From NCBI GenBank assembly GCA_003508835.1, contig PUFA01000006.1:5270001-5334000 (forward strand): 64,000 bases of DNA, given 5' to 3'. Under the pieces are notes generated by a model. The model made no database searches. It had not been told where the DNA came from and was given only the letters and a program-made list of their open reading frames with translations. The position numbers were made by a program, and so were the translations under genes. The stretch comes from Eonycteris spelaea (taxonomy: Eukaryota > Chordata > Mammalia > Chiroptera > Pteropodidae). Positions 44,590 through 56,689 of this stretch are shown in pieces (position 1 is the stretch's first letter; each line of letters starts with the position of its first letter).

Positions 44590-44790
44590 TTTCCCTAAGG
44601 TAGCTTGGGCCTTGAGTGCAGCAGAGTTTGGTTCAAATCTTGCCCTTGCCTCAGTGCTGTCTGACTTTGGCTAAGTCCCTTCCCTCTCTGATCCTTCTGA
44701 AATGGGGAAGGAGTCAGAACAGCGGGTAGACTGGATGAGATGATCTTGAATAGCCTTCCAACACTGACACACTCGAATTCTGTGATTGAT
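44590..44790 (+). repeat. MIR SINE
   Basis: 'gagtgcagcagagtttggttcaaatcttgcc', 'gactttggctaagtcccttccctctctgatcc' match MIR in sense orientation, inside HPCAL4 intron 1. Confidence 0.7.
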
Positions 44791-45237
44791 TATGAGAAAA
44801 CAAGATCCCATTCCTCTTTCTTTGAACCATTAGGCTGTCTCAGAAAGGAAGCCTCAGCGGCTTTAGTCCTCAGCAAAGGAACATTGCTTCTTACACAAGC
44901 CTAGATCCAGGCCACCCCCTCCCACACACTCTCCAGGCCTGGGCCCCTCCTCAGCTGTTAGGAGTCGCTCCTAGACCAGCAACCCACATGGTATGGACAG
45001 CTCCGAGGCTGAGGTAGTCAACAGGGCCCACCATTTATCATCCTCTGCCTCTCATTAAGAAGGAGGAGAAGACCTGGCTGCTGCTGCTATGGCTGCTGCT
45101 TGGAGAAGAGCAAAGGAGGAGAGGAAAAAGCAAAATCTCCTGACCAGAGACTGTTGTCACCATGGCAACAGTCTCAGCACCGGCTCCTCTGAAGCTGGGT
45201 GAGGGTGTGGGATTATTGCCTCCCTCTGTCCCTTCCA

Positions 45238-46733
45238 CCCTCTCTGCCACCCCCCCCCATTTGAAGCCCACAATCCTGATCCCTTCCCTGTGGGAGAAGC
45301 CTCTGGGCACAGAGGGGCAGCGGCTTTGTGTCTGGGGCAGTGCCAGCTTCTTCACAGCTGGAGGGCAGCCCTTAAGAGGTAAGCAGAGAAGCCCTCACAT
45401 GGTCAGCAGGGTTACAGCACCAACAGAACATGCCCCCGTGCATTCTGGCTTTTGCCTTGCTGCTGATGGACTCTACTTGACCTTGGGTGAACTCTTCCTT
45501 TCCCTGGGTCTGGCTTCCATCTTCTCTGAAGTGGGTGCAATGTCAGCAGAACATAGAGAAAACAGCCTGAGGCCATTGCACAGAGGAAGAAGGGGTCCTG
45601 CCCACCAAGGATTATTCATTGAACATCCCTGGGTTCCAGGCACGGCCTTAGGACTCTACAGGGCAGTTCTGTGCAGCCACAGAGGACAGAGCCAGGACCC
45701 AGGTGGAACAGCTACCAGAGGGCAAACTTAGGAAATATGGGAAAAGTACTTTTCTTCCTGTCTGAACTGCTCCAAAGTGGACTGGGTCATACTGGGAGAG
45801 AATAAACTCTTTGCTATTGAATGAAAAGTCCTGGAGAACTTTTCTTGGCTTAGGCAAGGGTTTAATGCAAAGGCCTCTCTCAAATCATGCTCCACCCAAG
45901 AATTCTAGGTGCGGGTCAGAGAACTTTGAAGTCTACATACTGTGGGGCTCAACTGCACACTCTGACGGGGTCTACTCATATCCGAAATACTGTGCCCTTG
46001 CTGCTGACTGTCCACTCTCCAGGCTGAGAGAGGCTGATCATAAGGAAGTGGGTTTCAGCCAGGCCCGCAGGCTGATTATAGCTGCATCAGGTCAGGAGAG
46101 AAAAGAATTTTAGGGGAGAGGAAAGCAACTAAGCAACAGGTGAGGTTCTGACTGTGAAAAACTTGGCTCGAAAGGAGTATATCATTGTGAGAGGAGTGGA
46201 GGGCAGTAAGGCTAGACAGTCAGGTACCTTGACACCAGATTCTAGAAGATTCTGGAGTTTGAGGGGACCTGTGGGCATTGCCACCTCTAGCTTACATTGC
46301 GCTTCTGGGCGAAGCCAGAAAAGACATTGCCTCCAAACAGAGGAATCAGAAGAAAGGCACTCCCTCTGAGACAGTTGAGCCCACAGGCATGGCTTGACAA
46401 GCAGCCCCCAGCTGGATTTCAGCCCCTCGACCGTGCCCCAGGTCCTGACTATGGGGAAAGCGAGAATGTAGTGAAGGTTCTAGGAGCACTTCAAAAGAAA
46501 GAACAATAGGACTTTTGGCACGTTGGACCCAGGGAAAAGGGAGAGGGGAAATCTAACAATGACCCTGCTGACCGTGTGCAGGCGCCTCTGCTTACCTCTT
46601 GAGGGCTGCCCTCCAGCTGTGAAGAAGCTGGCACTGCCCCAGACACAAAGCCGCTGCCCCTCTGTGCCCGGAGGCTTCTCCCAGAGGGCAGGGATCAGGG
46701 TTGTGGGCTTCAAATGGGGAGGTGGCAGAGAGA
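45238..46733. repeat. Large inverted duplication: arms 45238-45413 and 46561-46733
   Basis: The two arms are reverse complements with about a dozen substitutions and a small length difference in a C run. A 68-base core (45305-45372 against 46602-46669) is identical. The spacer is about 1.15 kb. Both arms are single-copy-looking, not a repeat family I recognise, and both carry a donor-like aagaggtaagcaga at the same place. The whole structure lies in HPCAL4 intron 1 and could fold into a long RNA hairpin in the pre-mRNA. Confidence 0.92.
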
Positions 46734-48219
46734 GAAGGATTGTCACAGGTTGAGGATGAGTCTGGTTGTAGATGTGCTGAGTTAGAGGTGCTAGTAGGCT
46801 ACCCTGAGGCATGGATGTTTCCAGGATATCAGACACTGTGGCCTGGAGTTCAGCAAGATGGTCCAAGGGGGAGGCCAAGAGGGAGATCAGAGCTATAGTT
46901 TTCCTGAAAGGCAAGTAGACGTGGGGAAGGCCTGTACTGGGCAAGAGACGCCAGTATTTGGAGAGGGTGGACCAGGCAGTGGCGTGGATTCAGCCCGTGT
47001 GCTCATCTGGGCCCTTCCTCTGACCTGCTGTCTAAGTCTGAGCCAATTTCTTCTTTCTCTGGGTTTTCACTAAACTAAGAGGATCATGTTAAAGAGCCCT
47101 GCCAGCTTTGACCTGCTGATCTAAGAACAGTAAAGGGAATAAGGAGAAATGAAGGAGGACGAATAATCCTCAGTGTGCCTGGGACCAAATGGGGACAGGG
47201 GACAGTAATGACCCCAGGAGACAGAGAATTGTGGGAAGGCAGCACAGGGCAGGGAGGAGAAAAGGGCAGAAGGTGAGAGCCACACAGACTCTATGACACA
47301 CGCACAGAGACTGTGCATTCTGACGGATTTGCAGTCTCGTACACTGACGTGCTCTCACCCACCCCCTGCCCCTCACACAGACACTCAGGCGCATCCCACA
47401 GGAGACAGCGGAAGAGGCTCTGCCTCTCCCATCAGACACCTCCAGCTCTGGGTTCTCTAGCTTCCTAGACTGTACTCTGAGCCTTCAAACATGCTTTGGA
47501 CTTGGGGAGGGGCCAGCTGGGTTTGGAGCCTGCCTCCTTCTGCCCATGGCGTTGCAGAGGCATGCCTAACTCTGGTCCCAGTGCAACTTTTTTGGACCCT
47601 ACAGTTCCACGTTCCTGAAGATGGCGTGTCTCCTCCTTCCTGGCTTCTAGGGGCATCTAGGATTCCACATCCTCTGAGGGGGGTAGGTGGGGGAGGATAT
47701 TGCCACCCCCACTATTTCTTGATCTTTCTCACAGCTCAGTGGTGGAATCTGAGGCCTAGAGATATCCTGTAACTAACCTGAGGTCATGCAACAAGGGAAG
47801 AAGCATGGAACAGACCATTTGGTTGTTTAGTGCATACCTAGCAGTAAAGATCAGAAGCCACACTGGCCTGTGGTAGGAGGGGAATTTCTTCTGATGCCCC
47901 GAGGGCTTCCTTTTCCAGGTATCTTCATGACAGGCTCCCCTGGGGTTGGAGTCTGGTGCCCTTCCAAAGATTCCAGGCATGTCAAAGTCACCACCCAGGC
48001 CATGTCCTGGGAAACTCAAGTTTAGAGGGACATTCCTCCCATAGTGTTCAGACAGAAGTGTCCACTCAGCCTTCAGGGACTGCGAGGCCTCACTCTGGCC
48101 AGGCTTCCTGGGGAGGGACTGTAAGCACCTCTGCAAACACTTCATCTGGCATAGACTACCTGAGGGGCTCTAATTCCACTGGGGACTGACTCTTCGTCCA
48201 CCTCAAACTTGCTTCTCAG

Positions 48220-48560
48220 CAATACCACCTCCACCACTTAGCCCTACATCTGAGCACCTGCCTCAACTCCTCTGTCCCTCTCACTTCTACATCCAATCAG
48301 TCACCAAGTCCTGCCAATGTCTCTCCTGATATCTCTCAGTCCATCCCCATCCTCCACAACCCCTAGGTTGATGTCATGATCTCTTACTTAAATGCCGCAG
48401 GCCCCTCTCTGCTCACCCTACCTCCCCCATCCAGGTCATCTTGCATGTTGTAGCCAGAAGAAAAATTCTAAAACACATTCCTTCTCTCTGGATGCCCAGC
48501 ACCTAGTTCAGAACCTGCCATGTTGTTAGCATTCTGTAAGTGTTTGTGGAGTGAATACTA
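48220..48560 (+). repeat. L2 LINE, plus orientation
   Basis: 'atccaatcagtcaccaagtcctgcc', 'ttgatgtcatgatctcttacttaaatg' and 'atccaggtcatcttgcatg' are L2 sense-like phrases. Intronic. Confidence 0.55.
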
Positions 48561-49164
48561 TCTTCTTAGCCCTTGCTTTAAAACCTCAGTAGCTTCTCTC
48601 CTCCAGTAGAGGCTGACTCCTTGGCATGGATTGAAGGCTTTTACATCAGCCATCTACCTCTCTGATCCAATTATGAATTATTGAAGGTTGGTTCCTATCT
48701 ACTTTATCCACATCATTAACACAGAGCCTAGCACACAGTCAGTCTCACTACATGCTCATGGAATGAACTAATGAAAAGCAGAAAGTAATCAGGGTCATCT
48801 ATGCTACCAGCTAGGACTTCTATTTTTGTACAGAGGAAGGCGGAAGAGAAGCTTCCTGCTGGGGTGGCCTGGAAGGCCTTGAGGAAGAACTTGGGAGATG
48901 GTGTCAGGCGGACACATGGTAGCAGAGGAGCCTACAGAGGCTGGTGGGGCTGAGTGTGAACGTTCTGAATAGCAAGGAGAGACTTAAGACTATTCTATGG
49001 GTGTGGGGAGCTGTGGAAGGTGTAACCAGGAAAGCAGAGGATGAAGATTGTGGCATGTAGCACCTGTCAGTGAGAAAGGGAGCTGAGACCTGGAAGGCTA
49101 GAGATCCTGGGTGCCAAGAGAGAAAACCTGCGGGAAGAGAGGGAGGAGCCTGCTGTGGAGGCCC

Positions 49165-49200
49165 TTTGGCGGAGGCGGGGCGGGGGCGGGGCGAGGATAA
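49165..49200 (+). promoter_or_regulatory. HPCAL4: Cluster of GC boxes upstream of HPCAL4 coding exon 1
   Basis: ggcggaggcggggcgggggcggggcg holds three overlapping Sp1-type boxes about 310 bp upstream of the ATG exon, deep in the intron. It may mark an internal promoter; no start site can be assigned. Confidence 0.35.
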
Positions 49201-49491
49201 TTTAGGGAAAGGGACCCCCTCTTGTGCTGGTGGGGTGGAGAGGGGCAAGGAGGGGAGGCAGGAACTCCCATGGGAAGGGATGTGGTGAAGGATAGAGCCC
49301 AGCTGAAGGAAGATGGGGCTTGTTGAGGGTGGGGTGCTGAGAGGTGGGTGACCCACCCTGCTGCGGAGAGATCCTGGCTGTGGGAATGTGGGTTTTGTGA
49401 CGGGAGGGGGCTGCTGTGGAGACAGGAACCCTGTCCTCCGAGACTTGGAGGACCTTGCTGGACCAAGTTGAAGGAGCCTCCTGTCCCCCAG

Positions 49492-52400
49492 GCCCCGCCA
49501 TGGGGAAGACCAATAGCAAGCTGGCCCCAGAGGTGCTGGAGGACCTGGTTCAGAACACCGAGTTCAGCGAGCAGGAGCTGAAGCAGTGGTACAAGGGCTT
49601 CCTGAAGGACTGCCCCAGCGGCATCCTCAACCTGGAGGAGTTCCAGCAGCTCTACATCAAGGTGGGCGGGCCAGGGCGTGCGTGCGGGGGCGGGGCTAAG
49701 CACCCCAGGGGGCGGGCTGGGAGGGCCAGCTGTCCCTGCGCCCCAACCCCTCGCGTTCCCGCCTCAGTTCTTTCCCTACGGAGATGCCTCCAAGTTTGCC
49801 CAGCACGCTTTCCGCACCTTCGACAAGAACGGCGACGGCACCATCGACTTTCGGGAGTTCATCTGCGCACTTTCAGTCACCTCCCGCGGCAGCTTCGAGC
49901 AGAAACTCAACTGGGCCTTTGAGATGTACGACCTGGATGGCGACGGGCGCATCACGCGCCTGGAGATGCTGGAGATCATTGAGGTGCGCTGGGGCGGATC
50001 CGAGAGGCCCGGGTGTGCTGGGGTGACCCGCCCCTTGTCTTCGCTGCCAGTCCCCTCTCTGGCACCCCCTCTCCAGCCACCCTCCTCTTGGGCCTCAGGA
50101 GCCTCTCCTTCCCTGCACCCCACCTCTCTGCCCATCCTGCCTCCCAGGATGGTTGGGCTTTCATTGTAGGACAGTCCCTGTGCTAAGTGCTTTACCTAAC
50201 AACCCTGGGGGTAGGTACTGGCAGAAACCCCATTTGCAGATGAAGAAACCTAGAAAGTAGTGGTTCATGATTCAAATCCATGGAATCTGACTCCAGAGCC
50301 TAAATTCTCTTTACTGTTATTCTTTCAACAAATACGTATTGAGTGCCTGACACAGCCAGGCACTGCTTAAAGTTCTTGCTTTCGTGGGACATCCTTCTAG
50401 TGAGAAAATTTAAAAACAAGAACAGTAACTGAACTATGCTATGTCAGGCAGGAAATGTTATGAAGAAGATAAGCAGAGCAAAGTAAGGGGAGAGAGAGCG
50501 ATGGAGGAAAAGCAATTTTATATGAGGTGAAATGTGAGCAGCAACCTGAATAAGGAGAAGGGGCTAACCCTCTGATTATTCTAGCCCTCTACCACACACA
50601 TGTCTGGGGAAGAGTGTTCTATGCACGGGGAACAATAAATGCAAAGACCTTGAGGTTAGATTGTATTTGCTGTGTTCGAGGAGTGGTTGGGAGGCCAGGG
50701 TGCTAGAGGGAAGTAAGCAAGGGGAGAGTGGTAGGAAGGGGGTCAGATAGGTAGCCAGGACATCTATCACTTAGCATCTCACAATCTGAGGTAGAGACTT
50801 GACTTTATTCTGAGTGCGATGGAAAGCCAATAAGGGTTCTGTCTTCTCTGTCTGGACAATAGACTGGGGGTTGGGAGGGCAGCAGAAGTAAGGAGACCAA
50901 TTAGGAGACTTCCACAGCAGTCCGGTCAGGAGCTGGTGGAAGTAACAGTCATGGAAGAACGGTCAGTAGAAGTGGTTGGATATAGGATTTATTGCAAACT
51001 TAAGGCTGACAAAGGTTGCTGAAGGTTTGGATGTAGGCGTGAGAGAAGGAGAGTCAAGAACGACAGCGAAGTTTTTGGTCTGAACAACTAGAAGAATGAA
51101 TTTGCTATTTACTGAGATAGGGAATGCTGGGGGAGAAGCAGTTGGAGATGAAGAATTGGGTTTTAGACAGGTTAGTGTGAGATACTCATTAAATATCCAG
51201 TCTCAATGACCAAAGATGACTTTCCAGTATCCTCACCATCTCCCAGTATTCTCCCTGCCTACCCCCAGACTCCCTTCCTTCACCCCCAATCCTCTCCCCC
51301 TTTTGAGTGTTCACGCCTCCTTCATTGCCTCACTAGGCTATCTACAAGATGGTGGGCACTGTGATCATGATGCGCATGAACCAGGATGGGCTCACACCCC
51401 AGCAGCGTGTGGACAAGATCTTCAAGAAGATGGACCAGGATAAGGATGACCAGATTACTCTGGAGGAGTTCAAGGAGGCAGCTAAGAGTGACCCATCCAT
51501 TGTGCTGCTGCTCCAGTGTGATATGCAGAAGTAGAGAGTAGCGGCTGGTGAGGGGCAGGGCCCCTGGCCAGGAGAAGTGTGGCCACCTCCCAACCCCATG
51601 ACCTCTCGGGCTGGCCCTTCCCTGGGAAGAGGAGGACTCCAGCCTCACTCTCTGGCCCACCCACCCCTCTGTCCAAGTCCTTGCTCCCCTCAGTCATGAT
51701 CCTTGAGGGACCAGCTTACCCTGGAAAAGAGACAGATCCTCAGGTATCCTGGAGTCTAGAACTACCCCAGTCTTGGCCCAGAATCAGATTCCACTGGGCA
51801 TAAAGGAGTTGGCTTTTGCCCCTAGAGGCAGGGTTAAGGAGGGTGGCTGGGATTCTGCTTTGAAATTCTGTTCTTCCTGGCATTATGCTTTATAGGATAC
51901 GGCCCTACAGACCCCAGTTAAAGGGGCCAAATTGAGTCTGTCCTTTGCTGAGGACCCAGATCCCTTACAGGTAGTCTCTGCCCTGCCTCCTTGACTCTAC
52001 CTGGCCCTTCTGCCCCAGCCTTTGGAGCCTTCATTCAGTCCTTTCTTCAGCTAACATTTATTGAACACCTGTTCAATGTCAGGCACCTCCAGATGCTAAG
52101 GATAAGGTAGTCTACAAGACACGTTCCGTGCCCTCTGAAAGCTTGTAGAGTCATGAGGCAGACTTCCAGTGGTCAGGGTCTTAAATGGAGACCTCAAACA
52201 GCTGAGTAGGAGGTGCAGTAAAGAAAGGAACATTAAAATCTTTCCGCTCAGCTCCACACAGAGATGCAGAAGGATGAAGTGAAAAGTGTTCAGAAGTCTA
52301 GGAACCATGCGAATAGAATTTTTAAGAAAAAATAGAAACTTATGTAATACTTATTTTTTTAGTACCCTTCAGAAGAGCTAAATTCATTTTGTTAGTTTAG

Positions 52401-55370
52401 GATCTTAAAACGTACTTTATATTACTTGTTTTTTTGTTAGATGATCAAGTGAATATAGAAAATGCTAATTTTCATGGGAAAAAAGAGCTGAGAAAAAAGG
52501 GAGAAAATACCACCAAATTTACCAGATTACATTTATTCTTATCCAGCTAAATGCTGAGCGGTACCATTAGCAGCAGCTTCTGCTGCTTCCTTTTTAATGA
52601 TCTTTTTCAATTCAGTGAGCAACTCTGTTGTGCACTTGCTCTGGTTAGATGCTGACTTCAGAAACAGGAAAAATAAGGCTGGTAGAGAGTGAGACAGTAC
52701 ATTTCCCACATCTTGGTAGTTCCTTTCTGGATTTTCTAGTTTCAAAGATGGGCTTGTTGTTTCACTGCTACAGAGTGGCAGGAGCTAGAAGAGGACCACT
52801 TGGCCACTGTTTAGGCTGCCAGGCTGCAATGGACCAAATGACTAAAAATGTGCTGGGCATGCTCCATTGGAAAAGCTTTTCCTAACCCCATCCTAGTCAT
52901 CATATTCCAAGTGCACTGGGTTCGCTTTCCATTGTCTGCTTTCTGATTTTGGATCTATGAGCTATAGAGCTGCATGCTTTGACTGCCAGAAAATTCATCT
53001 TGCTCCTTCATCAAGTCTTTCACTTTGCTTTCTCCTGTATTTGTGATCGGAAAGTAGCTTTGATGTGCAGTGGCAATTGATTTCCTCTTGAACCCCTGGT
53101 GAAACAGTCTAGTACGCAGGTGCTGTCAGCCCAGGGTGGGAGCAGGGCATGAATGCTGAGTTGAAGAGCGTGGGACTGTGTCTGCAAGAAAACGATGAAG
53201 CACGCCTCTTACTGCTGAGTGCTCACCTGTCCTTCTCTGCAGGTGTAAACTCTTGGGGATGCTGACCTTTGGTCCCAAACTCTATTGGACCTTCCTTCTT
53301 GCTGCCCTTACGGGGAGCAGGGCCACTGGGTTTCCACCCTCTTTCTATCCTACCATCCATGTGGTAATGCTGGGGAATTCACATCTTCAGGCAGTAAGCA
53401 GCAGGTTTTTGTTCAGTATGCCTCAAAGGATCTTCCATTGCTCTCAAGAGTTGGCCTTAGGTATGTCTTGTGCTGTCAGTCAGCACCACAGATACAGATG
53501 CTCAACAGCCTGTCTCAGCTGACACTTCCAGTGGAAGGCTTTTTACAAAGTGGGGTTTCTATCCCCCATACATTGAATCGAATCTAACTCCCAATCACGC
53601 AGAACTTCATGGCTTTCAAAGTCTTGCCATCTACCCCCTCTCTTTCTATCCTCATAGCCGAGGGAAATGAGGATCTTCATTCCCTTTCTTCAGACTTGGA
53701 AACTGAGGCACAGAGGGAAAATTCTTTGCTTAAGAGCACACTGTCAGGAGGTAGCACAGTGTCAAGACTTGAACCCAAGGCTCTAAGAAGGTTTCTTCCC
53801 TTCAGAGTCTCTTCCCTGCTCATGTCTCTGACTCTGAGTTGTACATGGGTTGACTGTGGGGCAAGCTAAGTTGGTGTTGGTCTTTTACAAACTTCCTGCT
53901 AAGAAATTTCGGAGGCCGTAGTCTTCTAAAAAGAAATAGAAGCTTGGTAGAAGTTCTCACATTTTCAAGTATCTTGTTTTTTGCTTCTGGGCAGCTCTGC
54001 TAATAAATTAATGCTGTCCTAGGAGGCCTCTGACTCAGAACCTTGGAAGTATCTTGCATTGTCTTTACCATCATCTTCCTCCCTAAGAGAACTTTTTATT
54101 TCATCCAGCTAGTAGGCAAATCCTACCTGCTAGGGCATGTTTGATTACTCCAAGCTTCTGGACACATATCTCTAGTGATATTTGCTGGTCAGCAGGACAA
54201 AGATTCTCATACAGCCCAGAAGTGCTGAACACTTAATGCTGGGCCAGGAACCAGGACCACCCTCTTGCTGTTGGGAGAAGCCACAGGTAGGCCAGGCCTT
54301 GGTCCCACATGCACCTGGATGTCCCAAAGACTGTGTGCTGTGGTAGAGCACTGGTTCTGCTGTGAGAAAAGAAGAAGCCCTCCCATTTCTGTTCCAGCTG
54401 AGAGGGACTTGTCACAGAATGCAAGGTTCAAGGAGATTGAAGATGACTCACATAGTCATCAAAAAATATACAGACAGTTAAAACACTGATATATCCAAAT
54501 TCTCCTTTGAAAGGTTCTGATCTCCTTCTTATAATAGCTCTATGAATTGCAAGATCCCAGAATCTGCCTTCTAATTGTATTCTGTCTTCATTCAACCTTT
54601 TGGGCTAATTAATGAGCTCCTTATTTTTACTCTTTAAAAACCATCAGCAAGGGCTACTTCAGATGGCCACTCCAGCCCTTTGAGCTATAGTCAGGATTAT
54701 ATAACTTACTTTAAATCAAAAGTTAAGAAAAAGGAAGCCCATAAGCAATGACACTGAGTCTTTTCCTGATGATAGCAGAGTCCCTAGAGGTAGAGATTAA
54801 TCTTGCTGCAGAGAAGGAGAAAAGAGAAAGAATAAGAGAATAAGCTGGGGTATCTGGACAGGGTAGTAAGCTGACACTGTAAATATTTTTACACAAAAAT
54901 TTACAAAAGCAACAAATATTTTCTGAAGATCCACCCTGGGTGAGGCTTTGTGCTGACTTTAGAGATCACTCTGGGGGCAAGAAAACATTTCTTACATATT
55001 TTATTCATCGTTTTTGAAAAAAATATAATTCAAATCCTGAAATTGAAGTGTCTCAGAAAAATATGAGATTTTCATTCTGAAATTTTCAAGGTTTTCTATC
55101 TTTGCCAGAATGTGGGGCAGAACTGGGCCTCCCAGGGTGTCTGGCCCTTTCTGCTTGGTGGAAGCTCCAGGATTGTGCATGCCTAGGGAAGGAGGGGGGC
55201 TGGGTGGCAGAGGAGCGCCTCCCAAGTCATTCTCCAGCATAGCCCCCTATTTCCTTTAGAAGTGTTATTCCTGGCTGTGCCCACAGTGACTGTCCTCACT
55301 GTTCAATCCTGTGCTTTGTAGTGTGTTTTTTTTCACTGACAGCGAATAAAGGTGTGACTGTGTTGAGGGT
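49492..55370 (+). CDS. HPCAL4: HPCAL4, hippocalcin-like neuronal calcium sensor; three coding exons 49500-49661, 49768-49983, 51337-51534
   Basis: HPCAL4 is a 191-residue EF-hand protein of the visinin-like/hippocalcin family, a cytosolic calcium sensor that moves to membranes in neurons. The joined exons give exactly 191 residues without interruption. MGKTNS at the start is an N-myristoylation signal (G2, S6). EF-hand 1 is degenerate (KDCPSG, the family's inactive Cys-Pro loop). Calcium loops follow at D73-E84 ([12 protein letters not shown]), D109-E120 ([12 protein letters not shown]) and D159-E170 ([12 protein letters not shown]). The Kozak context ccgccATGG is strong. The upstream acceptor at 49490-49491 shows a noncoding first exon, probably at about 43.5 kb. 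The likely 3' end is the AATAAA at 55345, giving a long 3'UTR. By eye the protein matches the human one throughout. Confidence 0.95.
49500..49661 (+). CDS. HPCAL4: HPCAL4 coding exon 1
   Basis: 162 bp, 54 residues from [16 protein letters not shown] to FQQLYIK, donor gtgggc. Carries the myristoylation signal and the degenerate first EF-hand. The exon starts 8 bases before the ATG after acceptor cccccag. Confidence 0.97.
49768..49983 (+). CDS. HPCAL4: HPCAL4 coding exon 2
   Basis: 216 bp, phase 0 on both sides, 72 residues from [15 protein letters not shown] to LEMLEIIE, with calcium loops of EF-hands 2 and 3. Separated from the previous exon by a very short intron of 106 bp. Donor gtgcgc. 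Confidence 0.97.
50165..50315 (-). repeat. MIR SINE, minus orientation
   Basis: 'gtccctgtgctaagtgctttacctaacaaccctggggg', 'ttgcagatgaagaaacctagaaag' and 'gaatctgactccagagcc' follow antisense MIR. Confidence 0.8.
50316..51180 (-). repeat. L2 LINE, minus orientation, long
   Basis: 'ttcaacaaatacgtattgagtgcctgac', 'caataaatgcaaagaccttgaggttag', 'tgtgttcgaggagtggttgggaggccagggtg' and 'ctgggaatgctgggggag'-type text give the L2 3' end and body in antisense, filling most of the intron before the last HPCAL4 exon. Confidence 0.8.
51337..51534 (+). CDS. HPCAL4: HPCAL4 coding exon 3 with stop
   Basis: 198 bp, acceptor cactag, 65 residues from [18 protein letters not shown] to LLLQCDMQK, then TAG at 51532-51534. 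Contains EF-hand 4 and the C-terminal helix. Confidence 0.97.
   Translation, partial: AIYKMVGTVIMMRMNQDGLTPQQRVDKIFKKMDQDKDDQITLEEFKEAAKSDPSIVLLLQCDMQK
52030..52300 (-). repeat. L2 LINE 3' end, minus orientation, in the HPCAL4 3'UTR
   Basis: 'cagctaacatttattgaacacctgttcaatgtcaggcacctcc' is the antisense L2 tail. It would be transcribed as part of the long HPCAL4 3'UTR. Confidence 0.65.
53660..53800 (-). repeat. MIR SINE, minus orientation
   Basis: 'cttggaaactgaggcacagagggaaaattctttgc' and 'agacttgaacccaaggctctaag' are antisense MIR, within the predicted HPCAL4 3'UTR. Confidence 0.75.
55345..55350 (+). terminator. HPCAL4: Probable HPCAL4 poly(A) signal AATAAA
   Basis: AATAAA followed within 20 bases by the GT-rich stretch gtgtgactgtgttgag, a good cleavage context, 3.8 kb after the stop. 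An earlier AATAAA at 54002-54007 has a poorer downstream context and may be an alternative. Confidence 0.55.
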
Positions 55371-56108
55371 TCCTACTCTTCTCTAAGCTGGGATAGAGCT
55401 GGGGTGAGGGGAAAGAGGGAGCTCACACAAGTGGGGCTGCTTCAGTAACTCCTCAGGGCTGAGGTCCTCGTTCTAGCAAGGACTCTGGTTACATGGAACA
55501 GAGACCTATTTGATAGTTCGAAGACAGGGGAAAGCAGACTACAAGGGACCCTAAAGGTGGGAAATTCAGAATGCCTGGGACTTGAATAGAACTAACAGTG
55601 GGGCCTTCTCTTTCCTCTGGGCCTCACGGGCTCTCATCTCCTTGGCAATATTTGCATCTGTGCTCCTTCCCTCGGCTTCTCTTCAGACTTCCTTGGTTGA
55701 CCAGCATCAAGTGGCTGCATCCCAAAGGCTGTCTGAAGACTCACCAGCAACTAACAACTCCCATCTGTGTCTCCTAGTTCCAGTTCTCCAGCAAGAGAAT
55801 CTGATTGGTTCAGCTTATCTTTTGGTGGGACACCTTGGTCCAATATTCTATGGCCAGGCCAGATGCTGATATGTGGGTTCTGTGGGCAGAGCAGTTCTCC
55901 CCACAAGGAGCTAGTGGCAGCAGATAGTGGGGCTTAGTTTCTCCCTCTGTTCAGTGCAAGGCGTCATTAAAGCCCAAATGAATGGATGGTGGGCAGTAGA
56001 GAGAAAGGCCAAGAGCCAGAATTACAACCATTCATATGGTATCCTTTGTACAAATTAGGAAAAGGCACCCGCTCTGAGTGGAAGCATCCCCATGAGTGCG
56101 CAGCCAGA

Positions 56109-56121
56109 CCAGTAGATGGCA
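56109..56121 (+). promoter_or_regulatory. CTCF-like motif
   Basis: ccagtagatggca fits the CTCF core CCASYAGRKGGCR. It lies between HPCAL4 and NT5C1A. Confidence 0.4.
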
Positions 56122-56689
56122 CGTGTGGGCTAATTAGAAAAATGTATCCCTTCTGAATACAGCCTTGTCATGCCAGGATGACAAGTGGAGTGTGGCCAGG
56201 ATTTCAGGCGCCATCTGCCCTGCTGGTCGGAGGTTGTGTAGTAAGTACATAATCTGTTATGTCATCCACAGGAGTCTAGCCCAGAGCCCTCAGACCCCAT
56301 ACACAGACCCAAATATGACAGGTGTAGGGATGGGAGTTGGTGGTGAAATATTTCTTTGAGGATACCCTCCAACAGCCAGAGAGGCACCGTTCCCTGCCGG
56401 GGGTTGGGGGCAGTGGCAGCTGGAGGCACCTATTTCCTCCTGAAACGCTCAATTACTTTTACAAGGGCTTTCTCAAGGACGCTTGGAGGGGGGTGGTTTT
56501 CTTGGCAGGAAGCAATTAGGACAGAGGAAGGAGGCTAACCTGGCCTCAGGGCAACCATGAACCTAAGGAGGTGACTCAGAAGTCTGAGAACTTGGGGCTG
56601 CTCTGCCCGGCTGAAGCCACACTGGGGGGATGGGCTGTCCTATCTCCTGCTTGCTTTGGAGTGCTTAGGTCCTGGGTTACCATCTAAAA

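Noticed and set aside
45172..45192. RE1/NRSF-like word tctcagcaccggctcc
   Set aside because: Only the left half-site fits; the right half of the consensus is missing.
45162..45731. 189-codon plus frame starting at caccATGG in HPCAL4 intron 1
   Set aside because: Its only striking part is the inverted-repeat arm; no acceptor or homology supports a coding exon. Kept only as part of the inverted-duplication finding.
52539..52745. Minus-strand 68-codon frame in the HPCAL4 3'UTR ([17 protein letters not shown])
   Set aside because: The tail is suggestive of a processed copy with AATAAA soon after the stop, but no source gene is recognised and the upstream part is random-looking.
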